From assembly GCA_020636215.1 (NCBI GenBank), contig JACJYG010000006.1, positions 1,178,001-1,242,000 on the forward strand: a stretch of 64,000 nucleotides of DNA, given 5' to 3'. Under the pieces are notes generated by a model that searched no databases, was not told the origin of the DNA, and saw only the letters and a list, made by a program, of their open reading frames with translations. Of this stretch, positions 50,560 to 59,743 are shown piece after piece. Both the position numbers and the translations under genes were made by a program. Numbering within the stretch: the stretch's first letter is position 1; each line of letters starts with the position of its first letter. This DNA is from Lewinellaceae bacterium. GTDB taxonomy: Bacteria; Bacteroidota; Bacteroidia; Chitinophagales; Saprospiraceae.

Positions 50560-50800
50560 TCGACGCCATTGCACCAGAAGCGGCTGTTTTATAGCTTACC
50601 GCCGCACGACCACCTTTTCCACCACCATTCCCTGCCCCACCCTCAGCCGCACATAATACAGCCCGTCCGGCAGATGGCCGAGCTGGATGGCCTCGCCATC
50701 GCGGATGCTGCCCGCTCGCCGCCAGAGCAGTTGGCCGGTAGGCGAAAACAACTCGATTAGATACACTGTCTGTCCCTGTGTACTCAGGTTCAGCGCGCCG
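50560..50800 (-). repeat. Near-identical 3' end shared by T9SS paralogues A and B
   Basis: About 47750-47990 and 50560-50800 match almost completely, from GACGCCATTGCA outside the genes through the sorting-domain codons GQLLWRRAGSIRDGEAIQLG. Beyond it the two genes differ widely. Confidence 0.88.
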
Positions 50801-53034
50801 CTCGTGGGGTTGGGGAAGAGCTGGATGTCCGGCCGGGCCGCTTCCCGGGCGCTGCTGATAATGACATCCTCGAAGGTAGCCGTAACGCTCATGCCGCCGA
50901 TCGGGATGACTGTACCGTCCGCCCGGATGGCTTTGATGTTCTTAAAGCGAATCAACGAAGTATCGGCCGGCAGGGGGGAGGCGAGTATGTCCGGCCGGAC
51001 TTTGAAATTGCAGTTCACCAAGGTGCCCGGCAAAATCGTTACGGTATCGGACGGCGCGATGCGGGCGAAATCCATTCCCCCCTGGCCGGGATCGTCTATG
51101 GCTACCTGGGCAACATTGGGGAAGTAAGTATCTGTCAGGGGGGCAATAGCCTCGAAATAGCGGTTGTCGTATTCCAGGGTAAAGGCTAGGCCGTACAGGC
51201 CGGGTACTTCTTCCGCCAGCCGGATCCGGAACAGCCCGGTTTCACCGGTCGAAAGCCCTCCGAAGCCGAATGGCCCGAGAGGGAACGCCTGCAATTCGGG
51301 GCCTTCATCGTACACGGCCTCGGGAGAATAACCCGGCCGGGTGCGGTTGTAATGCTGTAAGGTGAGCAGGAAATCATCTGTTGTCAGGGTTCCGCTGCCG
51401 TCGGCATCCAGGTGTTTGTCATTGGCGCCGTTCATTTGGGTAGCGGCCCAGGCGGCGCCGTCCTGCGGCGACCAGTTGTAGGGGCCGCTGCGGGTTGCGC
51501 CTGACTCCCCTAAGGCCATGACTAGTGGCAGGAGGTCGCAGTGGTTGGCAATACCGTCGGCATTGAGGTCGCCGGCCCAGATGCAGTCCTCCAGACAGAT
51601 GACGGGCTGGCTGCAAACGGTTTCGAACTGGTTGTCATACCACCCCTGCAACTGTCCGATGCCATCGTACATGGCCGTGACGTTCTCCAGATGATCAGCT
51701 CCTTCTTCCCGGTAGAAAGAGTAGGCTAGATCCACTGCTGCGATCGCGCCAGGTGGAAAGCTTCCCAGGCTAACGCTGGCAACCACCCTGCGATCCCCAA
51801 AGTACAGGCCTTCTGTGTAGCCCGACCAACCGTCTGGGTCATTGGGGTCGTCCGGGAAAGCGTAGGGGGTGACGAGGGAGGAGGTGGGGTCATAGCCATC
51901 TCCTCCGTAGGTGAGTGGCGTGCCGTCGCGCCAGTGGCCGGTCATGAAGCGGTAGAAATCAAGGGCCAGGGCTGGATCAGTCGTGCCCGGAGGGCCGTCG
52001 AAGTTGTTGTAGTAGTACATAAAATAGGAGAGATCCTGGTTGAGCACCGTAACCCCCTGTACCGGCGGGTTCTCGCCGTAGGAATTGACGCCGTTGGGGC
52101 AAGCATCACCAACTTCACCATCAATGTTATCCTGATTGTAAACGAAAAAGGAATTCAGCTCCGGCGCGCTGCCAACGAAGTCGTCGGTATAGCAACCCAG
52201 GTCGAAGTCTGTCCAAATTGCCAGGTGAAGGGAATCGAGTGATTCCACCCCTCGGTTGTAGAGTTTGTAGGACGTGAATATGGTATTGTTCAGAATGGGG
52301 TTGTCCGAACAGTTGAACGCCCAGGTGGTGAGTTGTACCTCCATCTGCAACGGATTGCCAAAGGACTGGGTATGCAGGCCGCCGGCATCGTTGAACACAT
52401 TCCAGGTGATCTGCTCCGGGATAACAACCGACTGATGGATTATGGGGTAATCGCCGGATAGTGGGTCGTAAAGGCCGTCGCCATCGTAATCAAAATAAGG
52501 CGCCAGTTCCTGGTTGGTAGCGGGTAGTTCAAAGCCGTTTACTTCCAAAAAGTTGGGGTTGTTTCGCCCCGGCCAGCCCATAATCTCCGGGATGGGGTTG
52601 TCGATAACGCCATTATCGGCAAAATCGGCAATGTGGGCTTCGATCTGATAACGGTAAACGGACCAGACGCGGTCCCAGTCCTGGCAGCTGGCCGCATCGG
52701 TGGCGCCCAAATCGTTGAGCGGCCCGGCGAAGTAGTCGGTTTCCTGATTGGCCAGCCCGTAGGTCTGCGCCGCCACCCTCAGGTTGCCGCCCGGGTCGAG
52801 CGCGCCCAGCCACAGGCCCTGGGCAAATATGGTTTTTTGCGGCTCGTTAGCCGGCGCCTGAAAAGCGGCCTCATCCCCGTCAAAGAAAAGGCTGCCGCCT
52901 TGGGTGATCAGGGCACGAATATTGTTGCCGTATAAGTAAGAGCGGCCCTGGGGCGTGAGGCAATCCTGAGCAGTTGATGGAGTAAGCACCAGCAGCAAAA
53001 CAGCCAGAAAGAGCAAGGGTAGGGTTTGTTTCAT
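50596..53034 (-). CDS. T9SS-exported protein with dockerin-like segment, paralogue B
   Basis: 812 residues with the same plan as paralogue A: signal peptide (MKQTLPLLFLAVLLLVLTPSTAQ), YLYGNNIRALITQGG, PEQITWNVFNDAGG, FTSYKLYNRG, IWTDFDLGCYTDD, then CIWAGDLNADGIANHCDLLP and DADGSGTLTTDD calcium-type loops, and a T9SS sorting domain (QLFPNPTSGALNLS). The N-terminal 700 residues are clearly diverged from A, while the last about 65 codons are almost identical in DNA. Divergent from hisF, sharing a 262 bp gap that must hold both promoters. Confidence 0.88.
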   Translation of the reverse strand: MKQTLPLLFLAVLLLVLTPSTAQDCLTPQGRSYLYGNNIRALITQGGSLFFDGDEAAFQAPANEPQKTIFAQGLWLGALDPGGNLRVAAQTYGLANQETDYFAGPLNDLGATDAASCQDWDRVWSVYRYQIEAHIADFADNGVIDNPIPEIMGWPGRNNPNFLEVNGFELPATNQELAPYFDYDGDGLYDPLSGDYPIIHQSVVIPEQITWNVFNDAGGLHTQSFGNPLQMEVQLTTWAFNCSDNPILNNTIFTSYKLYNRGVESLDSLHLAIWTDFDLGCYTDDFVGSAPELNSFFVYNQDNIDGEVGDACPNGVNSYGENPPVQGVTVLNQDLSYFMYYYNNFDGPPGTTDPALALDFYRFMTGHWRDGTPLTYGGDGYDPTSSLVTPYAFPDDPNDPDGWSGYTEGLYFGDRRVVASVSLGSFPPGAIAAVDLAYSFYREEGADHLENVTAMYDGIGQLQGWYDNQFETVCSQPVICLEDCIWAGDLNADGIANHCDLLPLVMALGESGATRSGPYNWSPQDGAAWAATQMNGANDKHLDADGSGTLTTDDFLLTLQHYNRTRPGYSPEAVYDEGPELQAFPLGPFGFGGLSTGETGLFRIRLAEEVPGLYGLAFTLEYDNRYFEAIAPLTDTYFPNVAQVAIDDPGQGGMDFARIAPSDTVTILPGTLVNCNFKVRPDILASPLPADTSLIRFKNIKAIRADGTVIPIGGMSVTATFEDVIISSAREAARPDIQLFPNPTSGALNLSTQGQTVYLIELFSPTGQLLWRRAGSIRDGEAIQLGHLPDGLYYVRLRVGQGMVVEKVVVRR

Positions 53035-53296
53035 AAAGCGGCGTTTTTGAGTGAAAGTAAAATATCAGAAAGCGGCATGGGGAAAGTATGGCACGCTTCT
53101 CAAGATAAATGTTTCCATGAATATCCATCAGGGGGAATAAACAAGGCAAGCCTGTTTTATTGTAAACAACCGGCCTGGATATGTGAATGAACTAAGTGCT
53201 CCCGGAAACCCTGAAACTTTAAACCTTAAACACCTTCCGCCAACCTTTCCTCCTTCTCCCTTGTTCCCCTTATCTTTGAGCGCCAAACACAAACGC

Positions 53297-54052
53297 ATGT
53301 TAGCCAAACGCATCATACCCTGCCTCGATATCAAGGACGGCCGCACCGTCAAAGGGGTCAACTTTGTCAACCTCCGTGATGCCGGCGACCCGGTGGAACT
53401 GGGCGCCCGCTACAGCGAAGAAGGGGCCGACGAACTGGTCTTCCTCGATATCACCGCTACCCATGAAAAGCGCAAGACCCTGGCGGCATTGGCGCGCGAT
53501 ATCGCCCGCCACCTCAACATCCCCTTCACTATCGGCGGGGGCATCAGCTCGGTTGAGGATGTGAATGTGCTGCTGGCTTCCGGCGCTGATAAGATATCCA
53601 TCAACTCGGCCGCGGTGCGCCGCCCCGAACTGATCGATGAACTGGCCCGCAACTTCGGCAGCCAGTTCGTGGTGCTGGCCGTCGACGCTAAGGCCATTGA
53701 CGGCGACTGGTACGTGCACCTCAACGGGGGGCGCATTTCCACCGAGATCCGCCTGCTAGATTGGGTGAAAGAGGCCGAAAGCCGTGGCGCAGGCGAGATC
53801 CTTTTCACCTCCATGAACCACGACGGCGCCAAAAACGGCTTTGCCAATGAAATTACGGCAATGGTTTCGGAAACGGTTTCCATCCCCCTCATTGCCTCCG
53901 GCGGCGCAGGGAACATGGAGCACTTCTTCGATGTTTTTACAACAGGAAAAGCCGACGCCGGCCTGGCCGCCAGTATTTTCCACTTCCGCGAAATAGGGAT
54001 CCGGGAGCTGAAGGAATACCTCAAGGAGAAAGGCATTACCGTCCGGCTTTAG
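53297..54052 (+). CDS. hisF: Imidazole glycerol phosphate synthase, cyclase subunit
   Basis: HisF uses ammonia from HisH to make imidazole glycerol phosphate and AICAR. 251 residues, TIM barrel with catalytic Asp11 (IPCLDIKDG) and Asp130 (VLAVDAKAI), phosphate motifs FTIGGGISS and LIASGGAGN, and SMNHDGAKNGF. The ATG at 53297 is chosen because the family starts MLAKRIIPCLD; the in-frame start at 53183 adds a Pro/Leu-rich stretch from the intergenic region. hisIE follows 46 bp later. Confidence 0.97.
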   Translation: MLAKRIIPCLDIKDGRTVKGVNFVNLRDAGDPVELGARYSEEGADELVFLDITATHEKRKTLAALARDIARHLNIPFTIGGGISSVEDVNVLLASGADKISINSAAVRRPELIDELARNFGSQFVVLAVDAKAIDGDWYVHLNGGRISTEIRLLDWVKEAESRGAGEILFTSMNHDGAKNGFANEITAMVSETVSIPLIASGGAGNMEHFFDVFTTGKADAGLAASIFHFREIGIRELKEYLKEKGITVRL

Positions 54053-54063
54053 CTGGCCACCTG

Positions 54064-54098
54064 CAGCCAGCAATATGGCAATATAACAATATGGCAAT
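54064..54098. repeat. Degenerate CAATATGG tandem repeat before hisIE
   Basis: CAATATGGCAATATAACAATATGGCAATATG: four imperfect copies of an 8-bp word, the last running into the hisIE start ATG region. One of several simple repeats that fill gaps in the his cluster. Confidence 0.8.
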
Positions 54099-54710
54099 AT
54101 GATAAACAACATAGACCTTACCCAACTCGACTTCGCCAAAGGCAACGGCCTGCTGCCCGCCATCATTCAGGATGCCGATACCGGCAAAGTGCTCATGCTG
54201 GGCTATATGAACGAAGCCGCCCTGCAGAAAACCCTGGCGGAAAAAAAGGCCACTTTCTTCAGCCGCAGCAAAGGCCGCCTCTGGACCAAAGGCGAAACCT
54301 CCGGAAATTTCCTCCATCTGGTGGACATTAAGGTGGATTGCGACCAGGACACCCTGCTCGTTTATGTCCATCCCCAAGGTCCTGTCTGCCACCTCGGCAC
54401 CGACACCTGCTGGGGAGAATCCAACCATCCCGTCAACTTCCTGGGGCATTTGGAGCGCGTCATTCAAAGCCGGAAAGGCGCCGACCCGGAAAGCTCCTAC
54501 ACGGCCCGGCTATTCGCCCGAGGCATCAACAAAGTCGCCCAGAAAGTCGGCGAAGAGGCCGTCGAATTAGTCATCGAAGCCAAGGACGACAACGAATCGC
54601 TTTTTCTCAACGAAGCCGCCGACCTGATGTACCACTATCTGGTGCTGCTGGCCGCCAAAGGCTATCATCTGGAGGATGTGATAGAAGTGCTAAGGGAAAG
54701 GCATAAGTAA
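54099..54710 (+). CDS. hisIE: Bifunctional phosphoribosyl-AMP cyclohydrolase / phosphoribosyl-ATP pyrophosphatase
   Basis: Steps 2 and 3 in one 203-residue protein. The HisI part (1-about 110) has IIQDADTGKVLMLGYMNEAAL, RLWTKGETSGN and the zinc/magnesium motif DCDQDTLL ... CHLGTDTCW. The HisE part (about 115-203) has RARKGADPESSYTARL-like residues (here QSRKGADPESSYTARL), GEEAVELVIEAK and EAADLMYHYLVLL. Last his gene of the cluster, so the pathway set is complete in the window. Convergent with the sensor kinase gene. Confidence 0.97.
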   Translation: MINNIDLTQLDFAKGNGLLPAIIQDADTGKVLMLGYMNEAALQKTLAEKKATFFSRSKGRLWTKGETSGNFLHLVDIKVDCDQDTLLVYVHPQGPVCHLGTDTCWGESNHPVNFLGHLERVIQSRKGADPESSYTARLFARGINKVAQKVGEEAVELVIEAKDDNESLFLNEAADLMYHYLVLLAAKGYHLEDVIEVLRERHK

Positions 54711-54795
54711 GGCTGGGGGCTGGATGGATACTATTGATACTTTTGATTCTATTGATGCTATTGATGAATCTCAAGAAACAATAGCATCTATAGTA

Positions 54796-56274
54796 TCAGC
54801 CCTGATAGGCCGGCAACAAAAACCAGAAAGCAGTACCATGTCCTTGCTGGCTTTGCACCTGAATGGTGGCGTTGTGGATTTCCAGGATCTTTTTTACGAT
54901 AGCCAGCCCCAGGCCGGCGCCCTTGTTTTTAGCCGGGCTGCCGTCGGCTTTCCGGTATCGTTCAAAAATTTGCGACTGCTCGCTTTCGGGAATACCGGGC
55001 CCGGTATCGGAGATGCGTACCTCCACCCCTCTATCCCGGTTTTGGAGCCGCAAATTGATCCTGCCGCCTTTGGGGGTGAATTTCAGGGCGTTGTCTATCA
55101 GGTTTTGCAGGGCCCGTTCCACCAGAGCTACATCAGCAAAGACAAGCGGCAATTCCCGGGGATGTTCGAGTTGGAGTTGGATGTTTTTTTCCCTAGCCAG
55201 GATCTGGTATTTTCCGACAACATCCTGTGCCAGTTCAGATAACAGAAAGGGCTCCTTCTCCGGTTGTATCTGGTTGGCTTCCAGTTTGGAGTATTCAAAC
55301 AGCTGAGCGATCAGCCGAGCCAGTTTTTCCGAGCTGTCATAAATGATCTCCAGGTATTTTTTGCGTTCCTCCGCCGGCAGATGCTGCTCTTTCATCAGCA
55401 AGGTTTCGATATAGCCCTGGACGATGGACAGCGGGGTGCGCAGGTCGTGAGAGACGTTGGCGATAAGTTCCTGCCGCAGGCGGTCCATTGATTGTATTTG
55501 TTCTATATTGGCCACGATCTTATCCGCCATTTCGTTGAAGGTGTCGGCCAGGACAAACAGGTCGCCCTTGGCATCTTCAGGGATTCGGGCCTGATAGTCG
55601 CCCTCCTTGAAACGTCGGGTTGTGTCGAGGATTTGACGCAGGTTTTTGGTGATAAAACCAATGGCGATCAGCCCAATGGCCAGGGCTGCAGCCAGGGTTA
55701 GAAAAAAGATGCTGGCGCCTAACTTCAGGATATAACTTTCGAACAAACTGGAAGTGACTGCGGCCTGCTCTTCACTGGCCAGGATGATGTAGGCGTAACC
55801 ACTGAGCTGCTCGCCCTCGTAGACTGGAGCTGCGGAGAAAGCCTTGCGAACACCGGGGTTTCGAGGGTCATCGCCCAATACAAATCGGCGCCCTTCGTCG
55901 GCGATGAATGCCCGAATAGGCGCCACCGAGACCTTTTTCAGGTGGACAGATTTGTTGGGAACGACATAATCCAGGATTAGCCCCGCGGTATCAGTTAGAT
56001 AGACCTCGACACTGGGGTTGATTACCATCATGGAATGCATGATATCATGGGTGGCGGCTGTATCTGGTTTACCGTTTACCAGTGGATGGGTCTCCTTCAC
56101 TAATTGTTTGGCGATACTCCCGTAGAGCCGCTGGTTAACTTCCTGCAAGTAGCGGCCGGCGGTGTAGGAGGTGATGAAAATATACCCTACCCCCAGCAGT
56201 ACCAGGATCAGCAGGAAGGCTGCGGAGAGTTTCCAGAACAAGCGGGAAGAGGCTGCCAATGTTTTCCAGTTCAT
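54796..56274 (-). CDS. Sensor histidine kinase (HAMP, HisKA)
   Basis: 492 residues: membrane helix at about 14-36, a periplasmic domain (about 37-180), a second helix at about 184-208, HAMP linker (about 209-262), HisKA with ELIANVSHDLRTPLS (His276), and ATPase domain with N box LQNLIDNALKF, G1 ISDTGPGIPESE and GAGLGLAIVKKI. It senses an envelope signal and phosphorylates the OmpR-type regulator encoded 128 bp upstream in the same direction. Start ATG 56274. Intact. Confidence 0.93.
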   Translation of the reverse strand: MNWKTLAASSRLFWKLSAAFLLILVLLGVGYIFITSYTAGRYLQEVNQRLYGSIAKQLVKETHPLVNGKPDTAATHDIMHSMMVINPSVEVYLTDTAGLILDYVVPNKSVHLKKVSVAPIRAFIADEGRRFVLGDDPRNPGVRKAFSAAPVYEGEQLSGYAYIILASEEQAAVTSSLFESYILKLGASIFFLTLAAALAIGLIAIGFITKNLRQILDTTRRFKEGDYQARIPEDAKGDLFVLADTFNEMADKIVANIEQIQSMDRLRQELIANVSHDLRTPLSIVQGYIETLLMKEQHLPAEERKKYLEIIYDSSEKLARLIAQLFEYSKLEANQIQPEKEPFLLSELAQDVVGKYQILAREKNIQLQLEHPRELPLVFADVALVERALQNLIDNALKFTPKGGRINLRLQNRDRGVEVRISDTGPGIPESEQSQIFERYRKADGSPAKNKGAGLGLAIVKKILEIHNATIQVQSQQGHGTAFWFLLPAYQG

Positions 56275-56402
56275 AGTTTTAAGTAATGTTCAAAAAATAA
56301 GTTCTCCGGTGGAGGTTTTAGGATGTGGCTTGTCTTCCAGCTTTTCTAAAGCTTCCAGCCTGTGCTGCATCCCAAAATCGTCGAACTTGTTTTTGACTGT
56401 AA

Positions 56403-57110
56403 CTAAGCCAGTTCTTCGTTAAAACGATAGCCCATGCCCCAGGTAGTGAGGATGTAGCGGGGATTGGCCATGTCGGGTTCGATCTTACTGCGCAGGCGGT
56501 TGATATGGGAGTTGACGGTATGTTCGAACCCATCAAAATCATAGCCCCAGACCAGATTGAGCAGGCGGCTTCGGTCGTAGCTCTTACCGGGGTGAGCCGC
56601 CAGCAGGCTCAGTAGTTCAAACTCCTTGCGCGACAAGCTTACCCGTTTGCCCTCCAGCGTTACCATCCTACTGTCCAGGTCGATGACCAGCTCACCAAAG
56701 GCCAGTTTCGATTGATGGCTATAGGCTTGTTTCCGGGGGCTGGCTCTTTCCACCCGCCTCAACAATGCTTTGGCCCGGGCAATGAATTCCCGAACACTGA
56801 ATGGCTTGGTCATATAATCATCTGCTCCGATCTCCAGGCCCAGTACTTTGTCAATCTCTTCGGATTTAGCCGTCAACATTAGAATTGGGGTAACAATACC
56901 TTCATTTCGGATGCGCCGGCAAACCTCCAGCCCATCCATACCGGGTAGCATGAGGTCCAGGATAATCAGGTCAAATTGGGCTTCCAGCGCCTTGCGAAGG
57001 CCGGTTTCGCCATCATAACACTTTTCCAATTCAAAATGCAAGTCTCTGAGATGGATATCCAAAAGGTCGACGATATTGAAGTCGTCTTCGATGGCCAGTA
57101 CTTTTTTCAT
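56403..57110 (-). CDS. OmpR/PhoB-family response regulator
   Basis: 235 residues: receiver with IEDDFNIVDL, phospho-acceptor Asp52 (LIILDLMLPGMDG), TAKSEEIDK and Lys in DDYMTKPFSVRE, then a winged-helix DNA-binding domain (LSRKEFELLSLLAAHPGK, VNSHINRLRSKIE). The ATG at 57110 is chosen since the receiver begins MKKVLAIEDD; an upstream Met at 57170 adds unlike residues. Pairs with the kinase downstream and is divergent from the spondin lipoprotein operon, a likely target. Confidence 0.93.
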   Translation of the reverse strand: MKKVLAIEDDFNIVDLLDIHLRDLHFELEKCYDGETGLRKALEAQFDLIILDLMLPGMDGLEVCRRIRNEGIVTPILMLTAKSEEIDKVLGLEIGADDYMTKPFSVREFIARAKALLRRVERASPRKQAYSHQSKLAFGELVIDLDSRMVTLEGKRVSLSRKEFELLSLLAAHPGKSYDRSRLLNLVWGYDFDGFEHTVNSHINRLRSKIEPDMANPRYILTTWGMGYRFNEELA

Positions 57111-57476
57111 GGTAAGGGGGTTGGGCTTATAGAATTGTAGTGGGTCAGCATTGCTTGGTTTAACTACCATTCATTTCTGATTGTGCAATGACTATAGCCA
57201 CATGAGCGGCTTCTGTTCCACTGAATATGTTTTAAAATTATTCAGGAAGTATCACAGAAGTATCACAAAGGCGATACAAAGAGAAGGGTTTCGCTTGGTG
57301 AATGCCGCTTTCCCCTGCCTTTTTGTGCCCCTTGTGTCCGTGTTGCGACGCTTAGGCCCGGCTTTTGGTGGGAGAGTTTATTTGTAAGCAACTGGTTATC
57401 AGGTGTTTATTTTTGTAATAGATGTCCTGGGACATTCTTGTGAACTTTTCGTGATTCCCTCGGCTGCCTATCCCTC
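57111..57476. other. Divergent regulatory gap between response regulator and spondin operon
   Basis: No gene. Contains the direct repeat AAGTATCACAGAAGTATCACA (57247-57266) as two AAGTATCACA units 11 bp apart, about one helical turn, which is the spacing expected of an OmpR-type binding site. The rest shows nothing recognised. Confidence 0.45.
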
Positions 57477-57484
57477 TAATTTTG
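57477..57484 (+). promoter_or_regulatory. -7 element of the spondin lipoprotein promoter
   Basis: TAATTTTG matches TAnnTTTG exactly, 43 nt before the ATG at 57527. No good -33 TTG is seen at 19-21 nt, which fits an activator-dependent promoter. Confidence 0.5.
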
Positions 57485-57526
57485 TATCCGACAAAACATT
57501 TATACAAAACTGAAAAGAACATCAAT

Positions 57527-58819
57527 ATGACTATCATGAAGTATGGTACTTGGGCCCTGGCGGCTCTGCTGGCTTTTTCTGCTTGTAATAAGGACGACGA
57601 AGAACCCACGCCGGCCGCGTCGGCGGAATTTACGGTTACCATTAAGAACATCATGCAACCCAGGGATTATCAGGCTTCCGGAGCACTTCCCGATCTCCTG
57701 ATGCCAGGTGATCAGGAACAATTTAGCTTCCATGCGGGTAAAGGGAGTTATTTGTCGTTCGCTACCATGTTCGTGCAATCCAATGACCTTTTTTACGCTT
57801 TTGATGAAACCGGCCTTGCACTTTATGACGCCAGCGGCGCGCCCGTTACCGGTGATGTTACCGGCAATGTCGATTTGTGGGACGCCGGCACGGAAGTAAA
57901 CGAAGAACCGGGCGTAGGCGCCAATCAGGCGCCGCGGCAGGCAGGGCCGAACACCGGGCCGGCTGAAAATGGCGTGGTGGCCCTGGTCAACGACGGCTTT
58001 ACTTACCCGGCTGATGAGTCTGTTATTCGTGTTACCCTTGCTCACGATGGCGGTACGCAATTTACAGTGACGATCGAGAACATTTCCGGCAGTTCCAGCT
58101 TGCCGACACCATTAGCTCCTGGCGTTTGGGCCGTGCATGGTAGCAGTGTACAGCTCTTCAAAGCAGGGCAGGCTGCCGATGCCGGGCTGGAAGCCATTGC
58201 TGAGGACGGCAATAACGCTATGACACTTGCAGAAGTAGAAGCCAATACGGGCTATGTATCTCCTTTAGCTCCCGGTGTTTGGGCTGTCCACGAAAGTGGA
58301 ACCATGCCCTTGTTTACCAATGGCGTTGCCGACCGCGGCGAAGGCCTGGAAGCTTTGGCGGAAGACGCCAATCCCGGCGGGCTCAACACTTATTTGGCGG
58401 GCGCTGCCGGCGTGATAGATCATGGCGTATTCAATACGCCGGATGGCGCTTCCAGTCCCGGGCCCATTTTACCCGGCAATAGCTTTTCCTTTACTTTTAC
58501 GGCGGAGGAAGGTAGTTATCTGAGCCTGGCTACCATGCTGGGGCAGAGCAATGACCTGTTCTTTGCTTACGGAGAAGATGGTTTTCCGCTTTTCACCAAT
58601 GGCGTACCTGCCAGTGGAGATATCACCAACGGGATTCAACTTTGGGACGCAGGTACCGAGGTGAATGAGTATCCCGGCGCCGGTAATAATCAGGCTCCCC
58701 GGCAGGAGGGCCCCAATACCGGGCCGGCTGAAAATGGCGTAGTGCAGCCAGTGAACGATGGCTTTAGCTACCCGGCCGCGAATCAGGCTATTCAGGTACG
58801 CATTGAGGCTAAAAACTAG
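57527..58819 (+). CDS. Lipoprotein with two spondin-type domains
   Basis: 430 residues. The signal peptide ends LAFSACNKDDEE, a lipoprotein site. Two related halves follow: FTVTIKNIM...LLMPGDQEQFSFHAGKGSYLSFATMFVQSNDLFYAF (about 30-190) and FTVTIENIS...ILPGNSFSFTFTAEEGSYLSLATMLGQSNDLFFAY (about 195-430), each with LWDAGTEVNE and NQAPRQ. These are Spondin_N-like domains. The LAPGVWAVH motif appears twice between them. The likely place is the outer membrane surface. Start may be ATG 57527 or 57536. First gene of a presumed operon with the DM13 lipoprotein and an outer-membrane protein. Confidence 0.85.
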   Translation: MTIMKYGTWALAALLAFSACNKDDEEPTPAASAEFTVTIKNIMQPRDYQASGALPDLLMPGDQEQFSFHAGKGSYLSFATMFVQSNDLFYAFDETGLALYDASGAPVTGDVTGNVDLWDAGTEVNEEPGVGANQAPRQAGPNTGPAENGVVALVNDGFTYPADESVIRVTLAHDGGTQFTVTIENISGSSSLPTPLAPGVWAVHGSSVQLFKAGQAADAGLEAIAEDGNNAMTLAEVEANTGYVSPLAPGVWAVHESGTMPLFTNGVADRGEGLEALAEDANPGGLNTYLAGAAGVIDHGVFNTPDGASSPGPILPGNSFSFTFTAEEGSYLSLATMLGQSNDLFFAYGEDGFPLFTNGVPASGDITNGIQLWDAGTEVNEYPGAGNNQAPRQEGPNTGPAENGVVQPVNDGFSYPAANQAIQVRIEAKN

Positions 58820-58986
58820 GAAGGATTTTAAAGCCTGTCCAGAGGTGTTAACGGCCAGGGCTATACCTTAAAGATGCAAAGGTGCGGAGGAAATAGAAAA
58901 CCCCTCGTATTCTTTGCATCTTTGTAGTTCCTGATAAGCGAAATCTGTTCCCTTAGATATCACTGCGCTTCTCAATCTAATCTATT

Positions 58987-59667
58987 ATGATAAGAATTTT
59001 CATTTCACTTTTAGCACTCAGCCTACTCAGTAGTTGCATCGGCGACGACATTGTCTTTGACTCCGTGCCCGAAAGCGTCCGTATTCTCAACCCGGTGGAT
59101 TCCATCGCTGTCGGTGATACCCTTCAGTTGGCCGCCCGCTATACCAACAACATTGGCCAGGAAGAAACGCGCCCCATCATCTGGAAAAGCTCGGTCCCCG
59201 CTCTGTTGGCCATCGATGAGGATGGCCTGGCAGTGGGACTGGCGCCAGGCGATGTCACAGTTGCGGCGGAGGTCGTACTAGCGAATCAAACAACAGTCAT
59301 GGATGCCTTTACTATCGTTGTGGCGGAACAGGTGATCGTGGATCCCGGAGGCGGCGAGCGCAGCGGCAGCATTCGAAGCACCAGCTCCTATTTGCTCCAG
59401 GGCGATTTTACCGTTAAGCAGGACGGCTCCGACATTATCCTGGAAATAGCCGACAATTACCGCGCTTCCACCAGCTTGCCCGGCCTGTACCTCTATCTGA
59501 CAAATAACCCGACGACCGTCAACAATGCCCTGGAAGTGGGGAAAGTGGCGGTCTTCGATGGCGCCCATAGCTACCATATCAGCGGAGTGGGCATCAACGA
59601 CTACGATTACCTGCTTTATTGGTGTAAGCCCTTCAGCGTAAAGGTGGGCGATGGGGAGATGCAGTAG
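58987..59667 (+). CDS. Lipoprotein with Ig-like (BIG2) and DM13 domains
   Basis: 226 residues: signal and lipobox (LALSLLSSCIGDD), a BIG2-like fold at about 30-115 (SIAVGDTLQLAARYTN, IDEDGLAVGLAPGDVTV), then a DM13 domain at about 128-226 (GSIRSTSSYLLQGDFTVKQD split here: LLQGDFTVKQDGSDIILEI, GLYLYLTNN, DYDYLLYWCKPFSVKVGDG). DM13 is a predicted redox or cytochrome-like domain with a conserved Cys, present here in YWCKPF. It follows the spondin lipoprotein by 167 bp and precedes the outer-membrane protein. Confidence 0.85.
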   Translation: MIRIFISLLALSLLSSCIGDDIVFDSVPESVRILNPVDSIAVGDTLQLAARYTNNIGQEETRPIIWKSSVPALLAIDEDGLAVGLAPGDVTVAAEVVLANQTTVMDAFTIVVAEQVIVDPGGGERSGSIRSTSSYLLQGDFTVKQDGSDIILEIADNYRASTSLPGLYLYLTNNPTTVNNALEVGKVAVFDGAHSYHISGVGINDYDYLLYWCKPFSVKVGDGEMQ

Positions 59668-59743
59668 TTTCCCCGAACTCCAGTTCGGGCTGAAAGAAAA
59701 GAATTGTCACGCGCCAAACTGTAATTTGGCGAAACCGCATACC

